Source: Hyalella azteca (lineage: Eukaryota; Arthropoda; Malacostraca; Amphipoda; Hyalellidae). From it: a DNA stretch of 64,000 bases. Below are positions 1 to 12,879 of this stretch, piece after piece. The notes beneath the pieces were generated by a model. The model was not told the origin of the DNA. It worked only from the letters and a program-made list of their open reading frames with translations, and did not search any database. The first letter of the stretch is position 1. Each line of letters starts with the position of its first letter. The stretch is from NCBI RefSeq assembly GCF_000764305.2, contig NW_025933238.1, positions 192,972 through 256,971 on the forward strand, given 5' to 3'. Made by a program: the position numbers and the translations under genes.

Positions 1-1040
1 TCACACGCTATGAATCTGATATATCTGTATGCACTGCCAATTTGAAGGGCCATATAAAGCTTGTCCGCACTCGCCTCACATGCAGACTATTGGACACTGC
101 GTCTACGGCCCGCCCTGAGCCTCTGACTCATGATTCCCGTCACCTGACGCCATTACGTCATTTGGAAAGAGTTCAGGAACAAGTTCCGTACACGTTGTAA
201 AGCAAATTTAATAAAATCGCTTAACAGCACAAGTTCCAACACACACACGCATTGCGTAAACAGAAATGCATGGAGTGTCACAGAGGTTGTTCAGGCTGGA
301 GCGAGTTTTGTGTTTCTATAATGGTTACATATATTGAATAGAGTATAAATAATAAGCGCGCAAAGAAGCGTAATGAATATAGTAAATATGGAATAGTAAT
401 TCGCCTGATCAATTACTAATTTACACAGCGAAAAAGCGACTAAATATTAGCACAACAGATTCAATATCAACGGGTGTCAAGTGCAATTAGAAGGAACCAA
501 TGAGATACATCAAGGTACTTGGTTCTATACCTATGTAAAAATTTGGGCTGAAAGCACTCCATTTCAAAGCTGTTTATGGTAAAGTTGGTGAATCCTTTAT
601 TATTACTAAGACATACAAATGTCAAATTCTACCTATCGCAGTCGCGTAAATACGGGGCCAATTTAAAGACCGAATCGACACTTTTCCGAACTCGCCTGCG
701 GACTCAAACGCAAAACCTAACTTTATGCTCAACAACTCTTAAGTCCTTCACTAACGAACTGATTTGCTTGAATTATGGAACATAAGTAGGTATTATCAAT
801 ACGCTGCGATAGGAATTATTACAGTTTTTTATATTACTTCGTTTTCAATTAAAATGAAAGAAACGCATTTTTAAAGCAACTTAACAACTTATAAGTCCTT
901 CAATACAGAACGGATTAGCTTAACTTTGGAATATAAGGAGGTATTATCAATACGCTGCGGTAGGATTTATTAAAGATTTTTACATTACTTCGCTTTCAAT
1001 TAAAACGAATATACGCATTTTTTAGGCAACCTTACAACTC
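1..1040. other. Intergenic, no gene recognised
   Basis: AT-rich sequence with short ORFs only and no recognisable protein. Two related stretches near 745-800 and 885-940 (the words AACAACTTATAAGTCCTTCA and GGTATTATCAATACGCTGCG recur) form a diverged tandem duplication of roughly 150 bp. Confidence 0.5.
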
Positions 1041-4000
1041 ATAAGTCATTGAAGGACTTGACCAAAAGAAAAAGCACGAGATTGAATTTACGCAGAAGAA
1101 TAAAGAAAATACTTTTGCTGAGCAAAACAAAACTAAATGGTCAGACCAAAATAATAGGGCCCAGTGGCTAAGAGCACGAAGATGAGAAAACAAAAAAGGT
1201 TTAACAAAGTTTAAACGATATTTGTGTAGAAAATTACAAAAAGTTCCAATAGTAACAGCAATGTACGAGTTACCAAAAACTAAATTGCTATTTCCTGGAG
1301 AGAAAAAAGTGCGAATAGTTAATAACTTTCATGATATCCGGAAACTAGCATTAACGAAAAGAAGCTATAGCGCGATAATTCATTTTTTATTTTTATTCTT
1401 TTTCTTACGGCTTTTCGATTTATTCTGGGATTCTTCAGCTTTAATTTCTGTTTTCTTCGGTTCTGAGGTTTTGACATCTTCATTGGTTTGCTTTTCTGAC
1501 GATTCTTTCTTTTTGGCTTTGTGCTCCTGTTTCTTCGCTTGCAGCTTCCGTTTTTTGATTTCTTTCATTTGCCTTTTATACTCGGGATTGTCAATCAATA
1601 AGCCAGAAACGGTGGAATGTGGTATTTTTCGAGGAACTGTGGGCTCGGAAGGAAGCGCCACTTCTTCAGTGGAGGCTACATCCTCGAGCCCGTTATTTGC
1701 GGACAAGGCCACATCGTTGCTAGACAGCGCACCGCCAACGGCATTGCGAGGTTTCTCAATTCCATCATTTCGTACCAGGTCCTGGGAAGTCGAAGGCTTC
1801 ACTTCTTTGCTGAAGGAAGGTCTCTCGGGCACACTTTGAGTTGCCTGGTGCCCGGTGTTGTTAGCAAGCGATGGATTACATTCGGGACTCCAAACATTCT
1901 CTTTGCAGGGGGAAGACAAAGAAATATCAGTCCCATGAACTTGGGATTCCTGGCCACAACTAAGTAGGTTACCAGAAGGTTTGCTTACAGATGCAACGCT
2001 ATTACAAGGCAGTTTGACACCGAACTGGTTCCTCAGCGTCAGATTTGGTGCTTCGCCCTGAACACTACTCAGGAACTCGACGACGTCAAGCAGCTGTCCA
2101 TCTTTAGTGGCAATCCGGACGGCGGTTCCAGACACCACCGGGTTGATGGAGTGCATGTGAATCTCTGCCACGCACGACGAGCAAGCAGCAGCGCTGCCGC
2201 CAGTCGAGCACATTTTGCCCATCCAAAACTCATCGCCTGGAAGGGAGTTTCCATTCCACGTGTAGTTGCAAACAAGAATACATTCATCAGGCACCTTATC
2301 GTGCAGGTCACGCTTAGAGAACCTGATCACAACCTCGGTGCCTGGGAACTTTTGATTGTTGCCGATTCCGTGTATGGATGTACAACCAATGTAACTGAAA
2401 TCAATGAAAGCCACATGCTCCAAGTTAGAAATATTTCTGAGCGCGTCTCCCCAGGCTTCCACGTACAGCTCCTCCTGTTCTTCAAAGGCGCGCCACACGC
2501 CGAGTCCAAGACCCACGACGTGCACATAGGCTTTCTTGCCGCAAGCCTGCGCGCGGCTGTTGGCCTCACACAACAAAATCTCGGCAGTGATGGCAATTCT
2601 CTTCTTGTACACCGTGATTTTGAAGATGTTTTCCCATCCAATTCGTTCCGTAGCGCAGCTTGTGGTCCAGAAAGTCTCTCAGGAGGTTCAGGCACGTGTG
2701 GTGTACGATGGGGTAAACGGATCGAACAAATTCCTCCAGTTTACCAGCATCAACACCGCCCTAAAAAAACCATACGCTGATTGCAAGAACAATTATCTCA
2801 AGACGTGACTGCATCTCTCAGAGACAATAACTCACACTGGCAAACTGTTTATATCGGAACGGGAAAGATTGAAGGATCAGTAACCTATAAATAAAAACGA
2901 AAAATGGAACGCGTGCAGCACTCGAGTTTGACGAAAGGCAACAGATATGAACTCCGTAAATAACTCTCGTAATAGGATCTCACCTGGCGAAGCACGTGCA
3001 GTCTCGCGGTATCGGATGGAAAATGATCCCAGAATTTAATGCTGCGATCGATGACTTCCTCCAGGTCCGTGGAAGGCACCGTCAGGTCGGCACGCTGCAA
3101 GTCGCTCAGCAGCCCAGGGCTTGGTTCGGCGTCCAGGCGGACAGGCTGTACAGGAGTTGGTCGCTCGTGCAAGCTCTGTCTAGCGTGGCTTTTGAACTTT
3201 CTGTCAATTGGAGCTTTATGGACGTAACTCGAGTCAGCCCTTGCATTTTTTAAAAATTGAGGTCTATGATTGTTGTAGTTGCTCCGGTAATATACATCAC
3301 CTTTTGCGCCGTTTTCTTTTTGCTGAAAACCATTTTTCCGGTTTTGGCCACCATGACTGGACTGAGAGTCACTCCAATCGGATCGCGGTTGCTGCCCATT
3401 CGGAGGTGCATGTCCCAATGAGTTGCCTTCATTGGTATTCACCGCACTCGTTACTCCTTCTTCGGGAATCCGACCGGCATTACCATGATCGAAACGTTGT
3501 CCATTTCGGTTGCCAGCTGCACCGTCGGTCCGCCCTCTACCTCGATTTTGTTGCCGGTCTTGTCTATGAGGACCGCCCCAGTCGCGGGGATGGTTGTTGG
3601 AGCCTTTACCAGAACTCCGGAACTGCCCTCCTCCCCCAGCACGCCCCTCTTGCTCTCTGGACTGATCCTTGCCTCTTCCTCCCCGACCTCTGCCACGATT
3701 CGGGTTCTGTCCCGTGTTGGAAGCTCCTCCAGTTGCTTGATCGGCACTCATTATATTCTGAATCTTATTAGACCAAAAAAATAAAACAACTTTGAAGTTT
3801 CGACTAAATCTGAAAATGGCAATTTTAAATGAAGATTAAAACATTGAACTTTAAAGGCAATCGAACACGCGCAGAGGCGCGCCTCATCTCCTCTGGATGG
3901 TGTACATATAGCTGAGTTATTACATATACATAGACGTATTCTCTTACTTATTTCTACAGTAAGGAAACGGCGATAACTAAACTACGGTCAGCCAGTACCT

Positions 4001-4130
4001 TGATAATGTTCCGTGTCACGCTATATATATACACAGAAATAAAAATTATTATTCAACAATTATACAATAATTATATCCAATTATATTTACATTGGTAAAC
4101 ATGAATACAAACTTTGTCAATTACAATTTT
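1041..4130 (-). repeat. Segmental duplication unit 1 (carries copy A)
   Basis: This block aligns by eye with about 8170-13826. The shared parts are the 3' flank (for example CCAGTGGCTAAGAGCACGAA at both), the exon-3 tail, exon 2, exon 1, the promoter side, and a distal block with GTTCCGTGTCACGCTAT. Relative to unit 2 it lacks the first half of exon 3, intron 2, most of intron 1 (223 versus about 1126 bp) and a 740-bp upstream insert. The limits are approximate. Confidence 0.75.
1380..3751 (-). pseudogene. Copy A: DUF4804/MavL-like paralogue with RG-rich N-terminus, broken by an internal deletion
   Basis: Exon 1 is 3751-2984: 256 codons starting MSADQATGG, rich in RG/RGG, ending at a GTGAGA donor. 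Exon 2 starts at 2760 after a TTTTTTTAG acceptor and carries the SVYPIVHH module. At about 2636-2643 exon 2 runs straight into the middle of exon 3, so intron 2 and the first half of the conserved domain are gone. The join is out of frame: translation continues 24 codons past the join and stops at 2566, predicting about 320 aa. The remaining exon-3 frame is open for another 410 codons to the stop at 1380 and keeps VHVVGLGLGVW, CNYTWNGNSLPGDEFW and a Lys-rich tail, so the deletion looks recent. The conserved CNYAWDGN reads CNYTWNGN here, losing the Asp that I consider a candidate active-site residue. Internal initiation or an assembly error could change this reading. Confidence 0.7.
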
Positions 4131-4185
4131 CAGCTTTGCTGTGAACTTGACTTGGAACAGTTGTTAGCCTACTCTGAGTGGCGCG

Positions 4186-4283
4186 TTCGAGGCCCCAACA
4201 AGCTTTGAATGTTCTGCGAAGTTAAGAATCGGCGACAGGCCTACGGCGAATAAACGCTGAAACCGCTATTACTACAATACATT
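4186..4283 (+). repeat. SINE tail fragment
   Basis: The stretch with GAATGTTCTGCGA, TTAAGAATCGGC, ACAGGCCTACGGC and GCTGAAACCGCTATTA matches the 3' part of the complete tRNA-derived SINE at 33908-34155. The tRNA-like head is not evident here. Confidence 0.7.
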
Positions 4284-7200
4284 CAATACATTGGCTCGCC
4301 TCGCGTCAATATAACCTTATACTACTGATCAGAACTACGATTTGAAGGATTTTATAAATAATCATATAATTTCTACGAAACTTTTGATCGCGCTAGAAAA
4401 TTGTGGTTCAGTTTTGTTCACCAAATAAATTATAATAGTTCCTGTTGAATGTCGGCAACGTAACGTAACTTCGTAAGTTCTGCAGCAACAAAAGTGGCAT
4501 TGAGCCTTGAGGTTAGTTATCCAAAGGTCCACTCACAGTTGGACTTGGATGTTGAAACAATCAGGAACATTGTATGCTGAAGGTTTTTGATTGATAAATC
4601 TTCACTTTATTTGCTTGATAACAATGCACACAGCAAAATGTTCTCAATGTATTCGCACCTTTTAACAGCGGGGAGAGGCCGGAGAGCAAGATAAGCAGAT
4701 AAAGCTATTACGTTTGAATCAATCAGTTGAATCAGAAAGGTTTGCTCTGTATTTCGCCCTATTGACTGTTATATCAGCGAACAATTAAATAAATACCACT
4801 TTTCTAACTTAATGCTACTTCAGATAATATTTCTCCTGAAGGCTATATATTTTTAGAAACAGCAAATTTAGAGATCCTGAGAAAGCTCACCACTCATCCA
4901 ACCGACTGACAAAACACTGTGACTGCGGCAGCGTCACTGGCCCACTAGCGCTCAGTCGCCAGTCACTTGACATTTAGGACGCGTTACGAACTCGTACGAC
5001 TAAATCTGATCGAACAATGGGAGAAGACCTGAAACAAAGATGCGTTTCATTCAAGATTATTAATATGTTAGGAGAGAAACGGTTAACTTTATTTGATAGT
5101 GCTTTTTGAATGAGGTAAGTGACTACTTTGTAACCAGTAATGCAAACTTTTCATCCATTTAATATTATTTTTGCACAAGTTTCCTGGTTAAAAAATGTAG
5201 ATTCATGTAGTTCTTCATCACGTAATTTTTTTATTGCCCCTGCATGAATATTTTTGTTAATTTAGGGGATTTTGCTTATTAACATTTTTTAATTTGATTT
5301 CACATCGTGCTGTTGCTGCACTAGTAACCGAGTGCACTTATAAAATGGTTTTTAATTTCTTGTTTTGGTGTGGTAACTTAAGGTTTAATCTACAAATTCG
5401 AATAAACTCAATCTTAATACTCATCATTCGTCGGTAATAACGCAATAAAACTTGCGTAATGCATTAAAACCTGCTTTCAGTATGAATGCCAATCACCTAA
5501 ACAACGAACTACGCAACCTCAGGGCGAGCAACTGCCTTGGCCAATACTTTCAAAAAAAGTTAAGAGATCGTAAGTTCATCAGCCAATCATTGACGGCCTT
5601 TCAAAATCCACCAATCATAGACAAGAAAATAGAGCGTAAGCACTTACGTTAACTTGGCGAGTTTTGAAAGTATGGCCCCTTGTAATCTACTGACCGCTTG
5701 CTTTGAAAGGCACTGGAGTAATAGGGGCAACCATGGTTGAATGGGGGGCAACATCATATATAAAAAATTTTAAAGTGAAAAACAATATGCCACTGGACAG
5801 TTAATTATTTACTGGAAGATAAAAAGACAACCAAATAATTTGCTAGAGTTGACAAGTAAGGATTATCTTGAACACGTACCACTTTTCTAATTGATTTGTG
5901 AAGTATGTTTCCGAAAGCGATGTAAACTTGTGAGTTGCATATTAAATGCAGAAAAATAAACATTACCCAAGTATTTAGATTGAAACTAAGTCCGTTCAAG
6001 AGACGACTTTGCACGCATATTAGTAGCCTTGGCGTCATTCAGAGCTCATGCCACGCTACCGAACATGCTTAGTCGTTCTTGACGAACACCGCCATTATCA
6101 AGGCGGTTGCTGCTCAGCTTAAAACTTTAATGTTCGTAGCAGCTGCCACGGTAGGGTTAGGTTAAGAAAGAATACACCCCACGAATTCAAAGGTTCACAC
6201 TGTATTATATAATTATATTGAGTAACAAAGCAAAATACGTTATTCCAGTACAAATAGTTTGCAGGACGTAAGAAACCAGATGATTCGAGATTTCAGCCTC
6301 AACCCTCTGTTGTTAGTTATGAATGATGTTAGAAAGAAACATCCGAAACCTAAGAAAATTACCAACACAACGACATAATTAAAAACTCAATTCAAAACTA
6401 CGATTCTCATGTGATTATCACAGAATTAAATCACGTAATATTAATGAAAGTATAAACCGGGGTTCTGCGTTATGATACTTGAACACAGGACAGTGAGTCG
6501 TGACGCTGCAGAACTCGACTGTGCAATAAGGTAAAAGCAATGCCCACCTTCAGTCTATTATTGCTTGCAATAATAATATTCAACATTAACTAATTTATCC
6601 GATCAAAACTCCTTAATATTACTGTGGAGTTGCAATGCCTCCACACGTAGAGCATCAACATCACACCTGTCAAAATAACCCACACAAAAAAGTAACATCG
6701 ATTGTGTAAGAAAACTCCCATTTTAAATTGCAGAAGAAAAGGCCCGTCATCAAAAATATGGGAAAATTCTGAACGACTGGACACGAATAGATTATTGATA
6801 AGCTGGAGTAGAATAACTTTTCCCACGAAGGCGCAATGAACAAGATACGAATTCAGACAGGTTTCCCACGTGCCCAACAATTTAACCAATAAAGTTTGTG
6901 CTCTGAAAGCCCACACGAATGCCCATCCACAAGGCGGGACAATAATTTTCATCCGATCAACGAGCTTCAAGTTGCAGCTGCTCAAGACAGAAGCTCGGTC
7001 CCGTGGGTGAAGGAGCACTAAGAACCGACAAGAACAGCACGTCTCTCAGGCGTACAGTCTTGACCGCCCCCACTCATGCGACCACAGTAACCCGTTACAA
7101 GACATGACAGTGAAAAAAACTATGAGGCAACAAAATTATCTGCAAGAAATGAGCAGTAGTTGTATAACCTGGAATAGTATGAAGAGTTGGTATTTTTTTC

Positions 7201-8169
7201 GGTTTCCTGTACGGTACGGTAGTTACGTCTGAAGGAATATCGAATTGAAGTGGGAACAAACCGGATTAAAATTTCAATTCTGGTATTGCAATTCGGAATA
7301 AAAAAATAACGAGAATAAAATACCACAAATCTACGCCGAATAGAAACAAAAAACAAAACAATAGAGTATCAAAGTAGAAGAATCGGCGACGGGTAACATC
7401 AGGCCTTTCTTCAGCGCCGACATCATCAACTAAAGAGGATAGTTCTATACAAAGAGGCACTAAACATCGTAATATGCATCAACAATACACCATAATTGAG
7501 TGCCATAGAATCCTGGACTTCAACTCCCACACATTCGTAGTCTCGGCATTACGTAATAATGTTTGACCATTTTCTAGACTGCTTGCTTTTGCTTCTCACT
7601 GCAGTAATAGGTAGCAGGGTAGCTGCATTAAAAAAAATTAGATTTCAAGTTAACTGGCTAAGGTTGAATCAATAAGATAACAAACTAATTCTGCGTATTG
7701 AAAATGTTGGAGTTGTGAAATGTAATGTAAATTATTATAACAACGAAATGGGCATCATTCGTAGTTTTTTACGGACTCAGTCCCAGCAGAGAATTTACGC
7801 GCATTTTAATTTATTGCAATCCCATGCAGAAACCAAACGTAACAATTGGTCAATGATTAGGAAAACGAACACCCTGTCATTTTCAAATAGCTCATTAGAG
7901 CGTGCTAAAAAGAGCATCCTAACTGTTACCAAAATCTATAAAAAAATTAATTCCAAATAATTTGATTACCTGTCGCTTTTACACTGGTAATCAAACAAAA
8001 TACTATGAATTTTAGAGAGACGTCTAATAAACTTTTACTCGAATCTATTACATTCAGAACCCATGAAATCGCCAATACACGAAACAAAAATCAATTTATT
8101 ACCAACAACAATGGCATTGATGTTTTAGGCAGTGGAGAATCCAGGACATAAAGCTCAAGAAGAACAGCA
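4284..8169. other. Intergenic between array copies A and B
   Basis: No gene recognised. The longest ORF (142 codons, minus strand, 7018-6590) is hydrophobic, has no convincing motif and no visible splice context. A 20-bp word at 5517-5536 recurs exactly at 12885-12904 beside copy B, so an older duplicated piece may lie here. Confidence 0.45.
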
Positions 8170-8553
8170 ACACGCAGAACACAACCAACGAAGAGGTTAG
8201 AAGCTTACGTTCCAACATCCAAGATAATCGCGTGACCAGAAGAAAAAGAATAAAATTAAATTTGCGCATAGAAGAATAAAGAAATTATTTTTGCCGAGAA
8301 AAACAACACTAAATGATCAGACCAAAATAGTAAGACCCAGTGGCTAAGAGCACGAAGATGTGACAACAGGATTAGGTTTAGCAAAGTTTAAACGATATTT
8401 GTGTAGGAAATTACAAAAAGTTTCAACATTAACAGGAATGAACGTGTTACTAAAAACTAAATTGATGTCACCTGGAAAGAAAAAAACGCGAGTTAACAAC
8501 TTTCATTGCATCCGGAAACTAGTATTAAAGAAAAGAAGCTATAGCGCAATAAT

Positions 8554-11500
8554 TCATTTTTTATTTTTATTCTTTTTCTTATGGCCTTTCGATTCCTTCT
8601 GGGATTCTTCAGCTCTATTCTCTGGTTTCTTCGGTTTTGGGCTTTTGACCTCTCCATTGGTTTGCTTTTCTGACGATTCTTCCTTTTTGGCTTTCTGCTC
8701 CTGTTTCTTTGCCTGCAGCTTCCTTTTATTGATTTCTTTCATTTGCCTTTTATACTCGGGGTTGTCAATAAAACAGCCAATCACACTGGGATGTGGTATT
8801 TGTTTAGGAACTGTGGGCTCGGAAGGAAGCGCCACTTCTTTAACGGAGGTTACATCCTCGAGCCCGTTATTTACGGACAAGTCAACATCGTTGCTAGACT
8901 GCGCACCGCCAACGGCATCACAAGGAGGGTTCTCAATTCCATCTTTTCGTACCAGGTCCTGGGAAGTCACAGGCTTCGTTTCTTTGCTGATGGAAGGTGT
9001 CTCGGTCACAATTTGAGTTGCCCGGTGCTCCGTGTTGTTAGCAAGTGATGGATTACATTCGGAATTCCAAACAATCTCATTGGCGCTGGATGACGCAGAA
9101 ATATAAGTCCCATGAACTTGGGATTCTTGGCCACGACTTGGCTGATCAACAGAAGGTTTGCTTACAGATGGAACGCTATTACAAGGTAGTGTAACACCAA
9201 ACTGGTTCCTCAGCGTCAGATTTGGTGCTTGGCCCTGAACACTTCTTAGGAATTCGGCGACATCAAGCAGCTGTCCATCTTTAGTGGCAATCCGGACGGC
9301 GGCTCCAGACACCACCGGGTTGATGGAGTGCGTGTGAATCTCTGCCACGCACGACGAGCAAGCAGCGGCGCTGTCGCCAGTCGAGCACATTTTGCCCATC
9401 CAAAACTCATTGCCGGGAAGGGAGTTTCCATCCCACGCGTAGTTGCAAACCAGAATGCATTCATCAGGCACCTTGTCGTGCAGGTCTCGCTGAGAGAACC
9501 TGATCACAACCTCGGTGCCTGGAAACTTTTGATTGTTGCCGATTCCGTGTATGGTTGTACAACCGATGTAACTGAAATCAACGAAAGCTACATGGTCCAA
9601 GTTAGAAATATTTTTGAGCGCGTCTCCCCAGGCTTCCACGTACAGCTCCTCCTGTTCTTCAAAAGCGCGCCACACGCCGAGTCCAAGACCCACGACGTGC
9701 ACATAGGCGCTCTTGCCGCAGGCCTGCGCGCGGCTGTTGGCCTCGCACAACAAAATCTCGGCAGTGATGGCAATTCTCTTCTTGTACACTGTGATGTTGA
9801 AGATGTTTTCCCTTCCAACTCTTGTATACTCAAAGGGAGCATCCTTGCTCTGCTGCCCCTGCAAGCAGGTGGTGGCATCTTGGTAAGTTGGCAGCTCACA
9901 GCCCCAGAATTTGCCCCAAACTGCGTTGATGTGCGGCGCAATAGGCGTGCCAAATCCATTCTCGGGGCGGTTCTGTTGGCGAGTCACAATGCAGTCCACG
10001 AACTCCATGACTCCTTCCTTCCTCAGACGTGTGCCGACCTGCCCGACGATGACACCTTCCGTCTGATACGTTCCGGCACGATCTTCTTTACCGTAATTTT
10101 TTCGCCTGCCGTTGTTGACAAACCAGGACCAACTCGACAAAGACACAAGAGCAGAAAGACGCATCTCGTCATAGGAGAGGAAACTCTCAAGAATCAGCGG
10201 AGGGTCTTCATTCTCAGTGCCAATTTTTTCAAAGCCACCATAGCCCTCTTGGAAACTTCCGGGCAATAAGTAGTGATCATTTTCACCTATGAAGCTCAGA
10301 GGTCTTTTCTTGAGAAGTCGGTCAATGAAAGAAACCACATCCATGCCTTTATAAACCCGCCTGAAAAACGTAAAAAAACAATGTATACTTAACATTACAA
10401 TTAATTAATGCATGAAATGTTATCAAAATGTGGTATAATCTTTCACATGATCAACCTGGACCAGAGGCGAAAAAATTGTGACCGGCTATTCAAAGTACAA
10501 AAAGTACTATACAGCTATGTGCGAACACTTGAACAACGTTTTGGAAATGAGCAAATTAATGTCTGGAACTAGTAGCACGCTCGGAATTGATGAGCTGAAA
10601 CAATGTCCATCACATTCATCTGTCGATGGTGGAAAAAGGCCAAATTCGAATGAAGACAAGAAGAAAACATCCTGTACGAGACGTCACCCCTTACTTCTCA
10701 GAATTCGTTCCGTAGCGCAGCTTGTGGTCCAGAAAGTCTCTCAGGAGGTTCAGGCACGTGTGGTGTACGATGGGGTAAACGGATCGAACAAATTCCTGCA
10801 GTTTACCAGCATCAACACCGCTCTGGAAAAGATCATATGATGATTGCAAGTGAACCTCTTGACACACTTATGATGTCAATTAATGGGAGAACTAAGGCTC
10901 AATCAGGTAAACCCTATTAAAATGTTAGAGAGGTAAAGTGCGAAAGCCGGGAAAAAATTTGCCGGATTGCCAATTTGCCATCATAGAATTAAGGATCCGG
11001 TTAAATTACTAGGATCACTGTCCGACTTTCGGTAGTGTCAGCGAGTGACTGTGACTCATATTTCGGCGAATGTCAGCTGGACTACCACATGGGAGACCTA
11101 CGGAAGAGATAGTGGAGGGTTGCACATCATAAACCGAAGCATCAGCTCCTCTCTTTGGAATTCAGAAGAAAGCATTGAGCTAAAATGGCCTATATGAGTG
11201 GGCGACGAATTGAGGTTTGGTCCAGCCACACCTGCGAGTGACACGAGTACACGTAATCACTTCTGCCTGAAGTGACAGCGTGGACGGCTATAGCGTTTAC
11301 TGACATGATTCAAATAAACCATGCGCAACAGAAAATAAGGTAATTGGCGGGACGTGATTTGAAACCAAACCCGTGCAACAGGAAACAAGGTTTGCTGTTG
11401 CACAGGAACTACTAATAACTATCAACCTAAACCTACTGTGGAGATCACGACAGTACTGTTATTAGACACAAACATTTACGTCTTTCAAAGCTGTTCAAAT

Positions 11501-12716
11501 TCGCGTCAGGTCTTTAGTCCAGAGCTCAAAACTCACATCTATTTGGGTTTCTTACGTATAAATTCTAAACTATCGACCGTGCTAAACTTTCATTTTCATT
11601 TATTCCAGTTGCCGTTATAATAAATTCAAATAAGAGAACGTTTCTTATTTTTTGACCTATGAAACGCTATTGATTTGATGCACCTAAGATAAAGAGTAAT
11701 TTTAAATAAAGAGATGAATCAAGCCATGCAAGAACTTGGAAGAGAGCTGAGCTCAAGTGGAATTGTTAATCGTTTCGACTTTTTAATTGCATGGTATTTC
11801 TGATACAGGAAGACTTGAAAACATTGAATGAAATGATGACATCTACAACTAAGTAAATTAATTCATTTAAAAGGCTTGAATCACGAGATCGCGAGTTAGG
11901 CGTAACGCGACAGTACTTGACACCTAAACAATCATCTAAGTATCTCACCTCCCTGAGCACGTGCAGTCTCGCGGTATCGGATGGAAAATGATCCCAGAAT
12001 TTAATGCTGCGATCGATGACTTCCTCCAGGTTCGTGGAAGGCACCGTCAGGTCGGCACGCTGCAAGTCGCTCAGCAGCCCCGGGCTTGGCACGGCGTCCA
12101 GGCAGACCGGTTGTACAGGGGTTGGTCGCTCGTGCAAGCTCTGCCTGCCGTGGCTTTTGAACTTTCTGTCAATTGGAGCTTTATGGACGTGACTCGAGTC
12201 AGCTCTTACATTTTTTGAAAATGGAGGTCTATGATTGTTGTAGTTGCTCTGGTAATAGGCATCACCTTTCGCGCCGTTTTCTTTTTGCTGAAAACCATTT
12301 TTCTGGTTTTGGCCACCATGATTGGACTGAGAGTCTCTCCAATCGGATCGCGGTTGCTGCCCGTTCGGAGGTGCATGTCCCAATGAGTTGCCTTCATTGG
12401 TATTCACCGCATTCGTTCCTCCTTCTTCGGGAATCCTACCGGCATTGCCATGAACGAAACGTTGTCCATTTCGGTTGCCAGGTGCGCCGTCGGTTCGCCC
12501 TCTACCTCGATTTTGTTGCCGGTCTTGTCTATGAGGACCGTCCCAGTCGCGGGGATGGTTGTTGGAGCCTTTACCAGAGCTCCGGAACTGCCCTCCTCCC
12601 CCAGCACGCCCCTCTTGCTCTCTGGACTGATCCTTGCCTCTTCCTCCCCGACCTCTGCCACGATTCGGGTTCTGTCCCGTGTTGGAAGCTCCTCCAGTTG
12701 CTTGATCGGCACTCAT
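8554..12716 (-). CDS. Copy B: intact DUF4804/MavL-like protein with RG-rich N-terminus, putative arginine-specific (ADP-ribosyl)hydrolase
   Basis: Exons are 12716-11949 (768 bp), 10822-10695 (128 bp) and 10360-8554 (1807 bp). Donors are GTGAGA and GTAAGG, acceptors TTTTCCAG and TTTTTCAG, and phases match for a 900-aa product. Residues 1 to about 160 are arginine/glycine/asparagine-rich (RGRGRGGRG, GGGGQFRSSGKG), as in RNA-binding RGG tails. Residues about 205-300 hold the SPGLLSDLQRADLTVP and SVYPIVHH modules. The main domain follows, from MDVVSFIDRLLKKRP to AAVRIATKDGQ, with CNYAWDGNSLPGNEFW and SCVAEIHTHSINP. The C-terminus is an acidic/Ser-rich linker and a Lys-rich tail ending KKKNKNKK, which resembles a nuclear or nucleolar signal. 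The domain matches DUF4804 from memory; Legionella MavL and Drosophila members remove ADP-ribose from arginine. Activity here is inference. Two residues are missing relative to C and D (SKDAPF instead of SKEWLAPF). Confidence 0.72.
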
Positions 12717-12879
12717 TATATTTTGAATCTTATTAAACCAAATAATAAAACACAACTTCCAAGTCTCGACTAAATCTGAAAATGGAAATAATTTAAAATG
12801 AAGATTAAAACATTGAATATTCAAGGCAATCGAGCACACGCAGACGAGCCTCATGTCCGCTGGATGGCATCAAGAGCTG

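Noticed and set aside
1380..2612. Copy A C-terminal frame as an independent 410-aa gene
   Set aside because: The first ATG lies inside exon 3, no promoter is visible, and half of the conserved domain is missing; I treat it as part of a broken copy.
6590..7018. 142-codon minus-strand ORF, hydrophobic
   Set aside because: No motif, no homologue recognised and no exon context; it could be a relic of a receptor-like gene but the evidence is too weak.
9328..10269. Long plus-strand ORF of 313 codons
   Set aside because: It is antisense to copy B exon 3. Similar plus-strand frames occur opposite every copy, as expected from a GC-biased third position on the coding strand.
12173..12736. Plus-strand ORFs of 187 and 107 codons opposite the RG-rich exon (also 3208-3771)
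   Set aside because: They are conserved between A and B only because exon 1 is duplicated; they have no domain and no splice or start context of their own.
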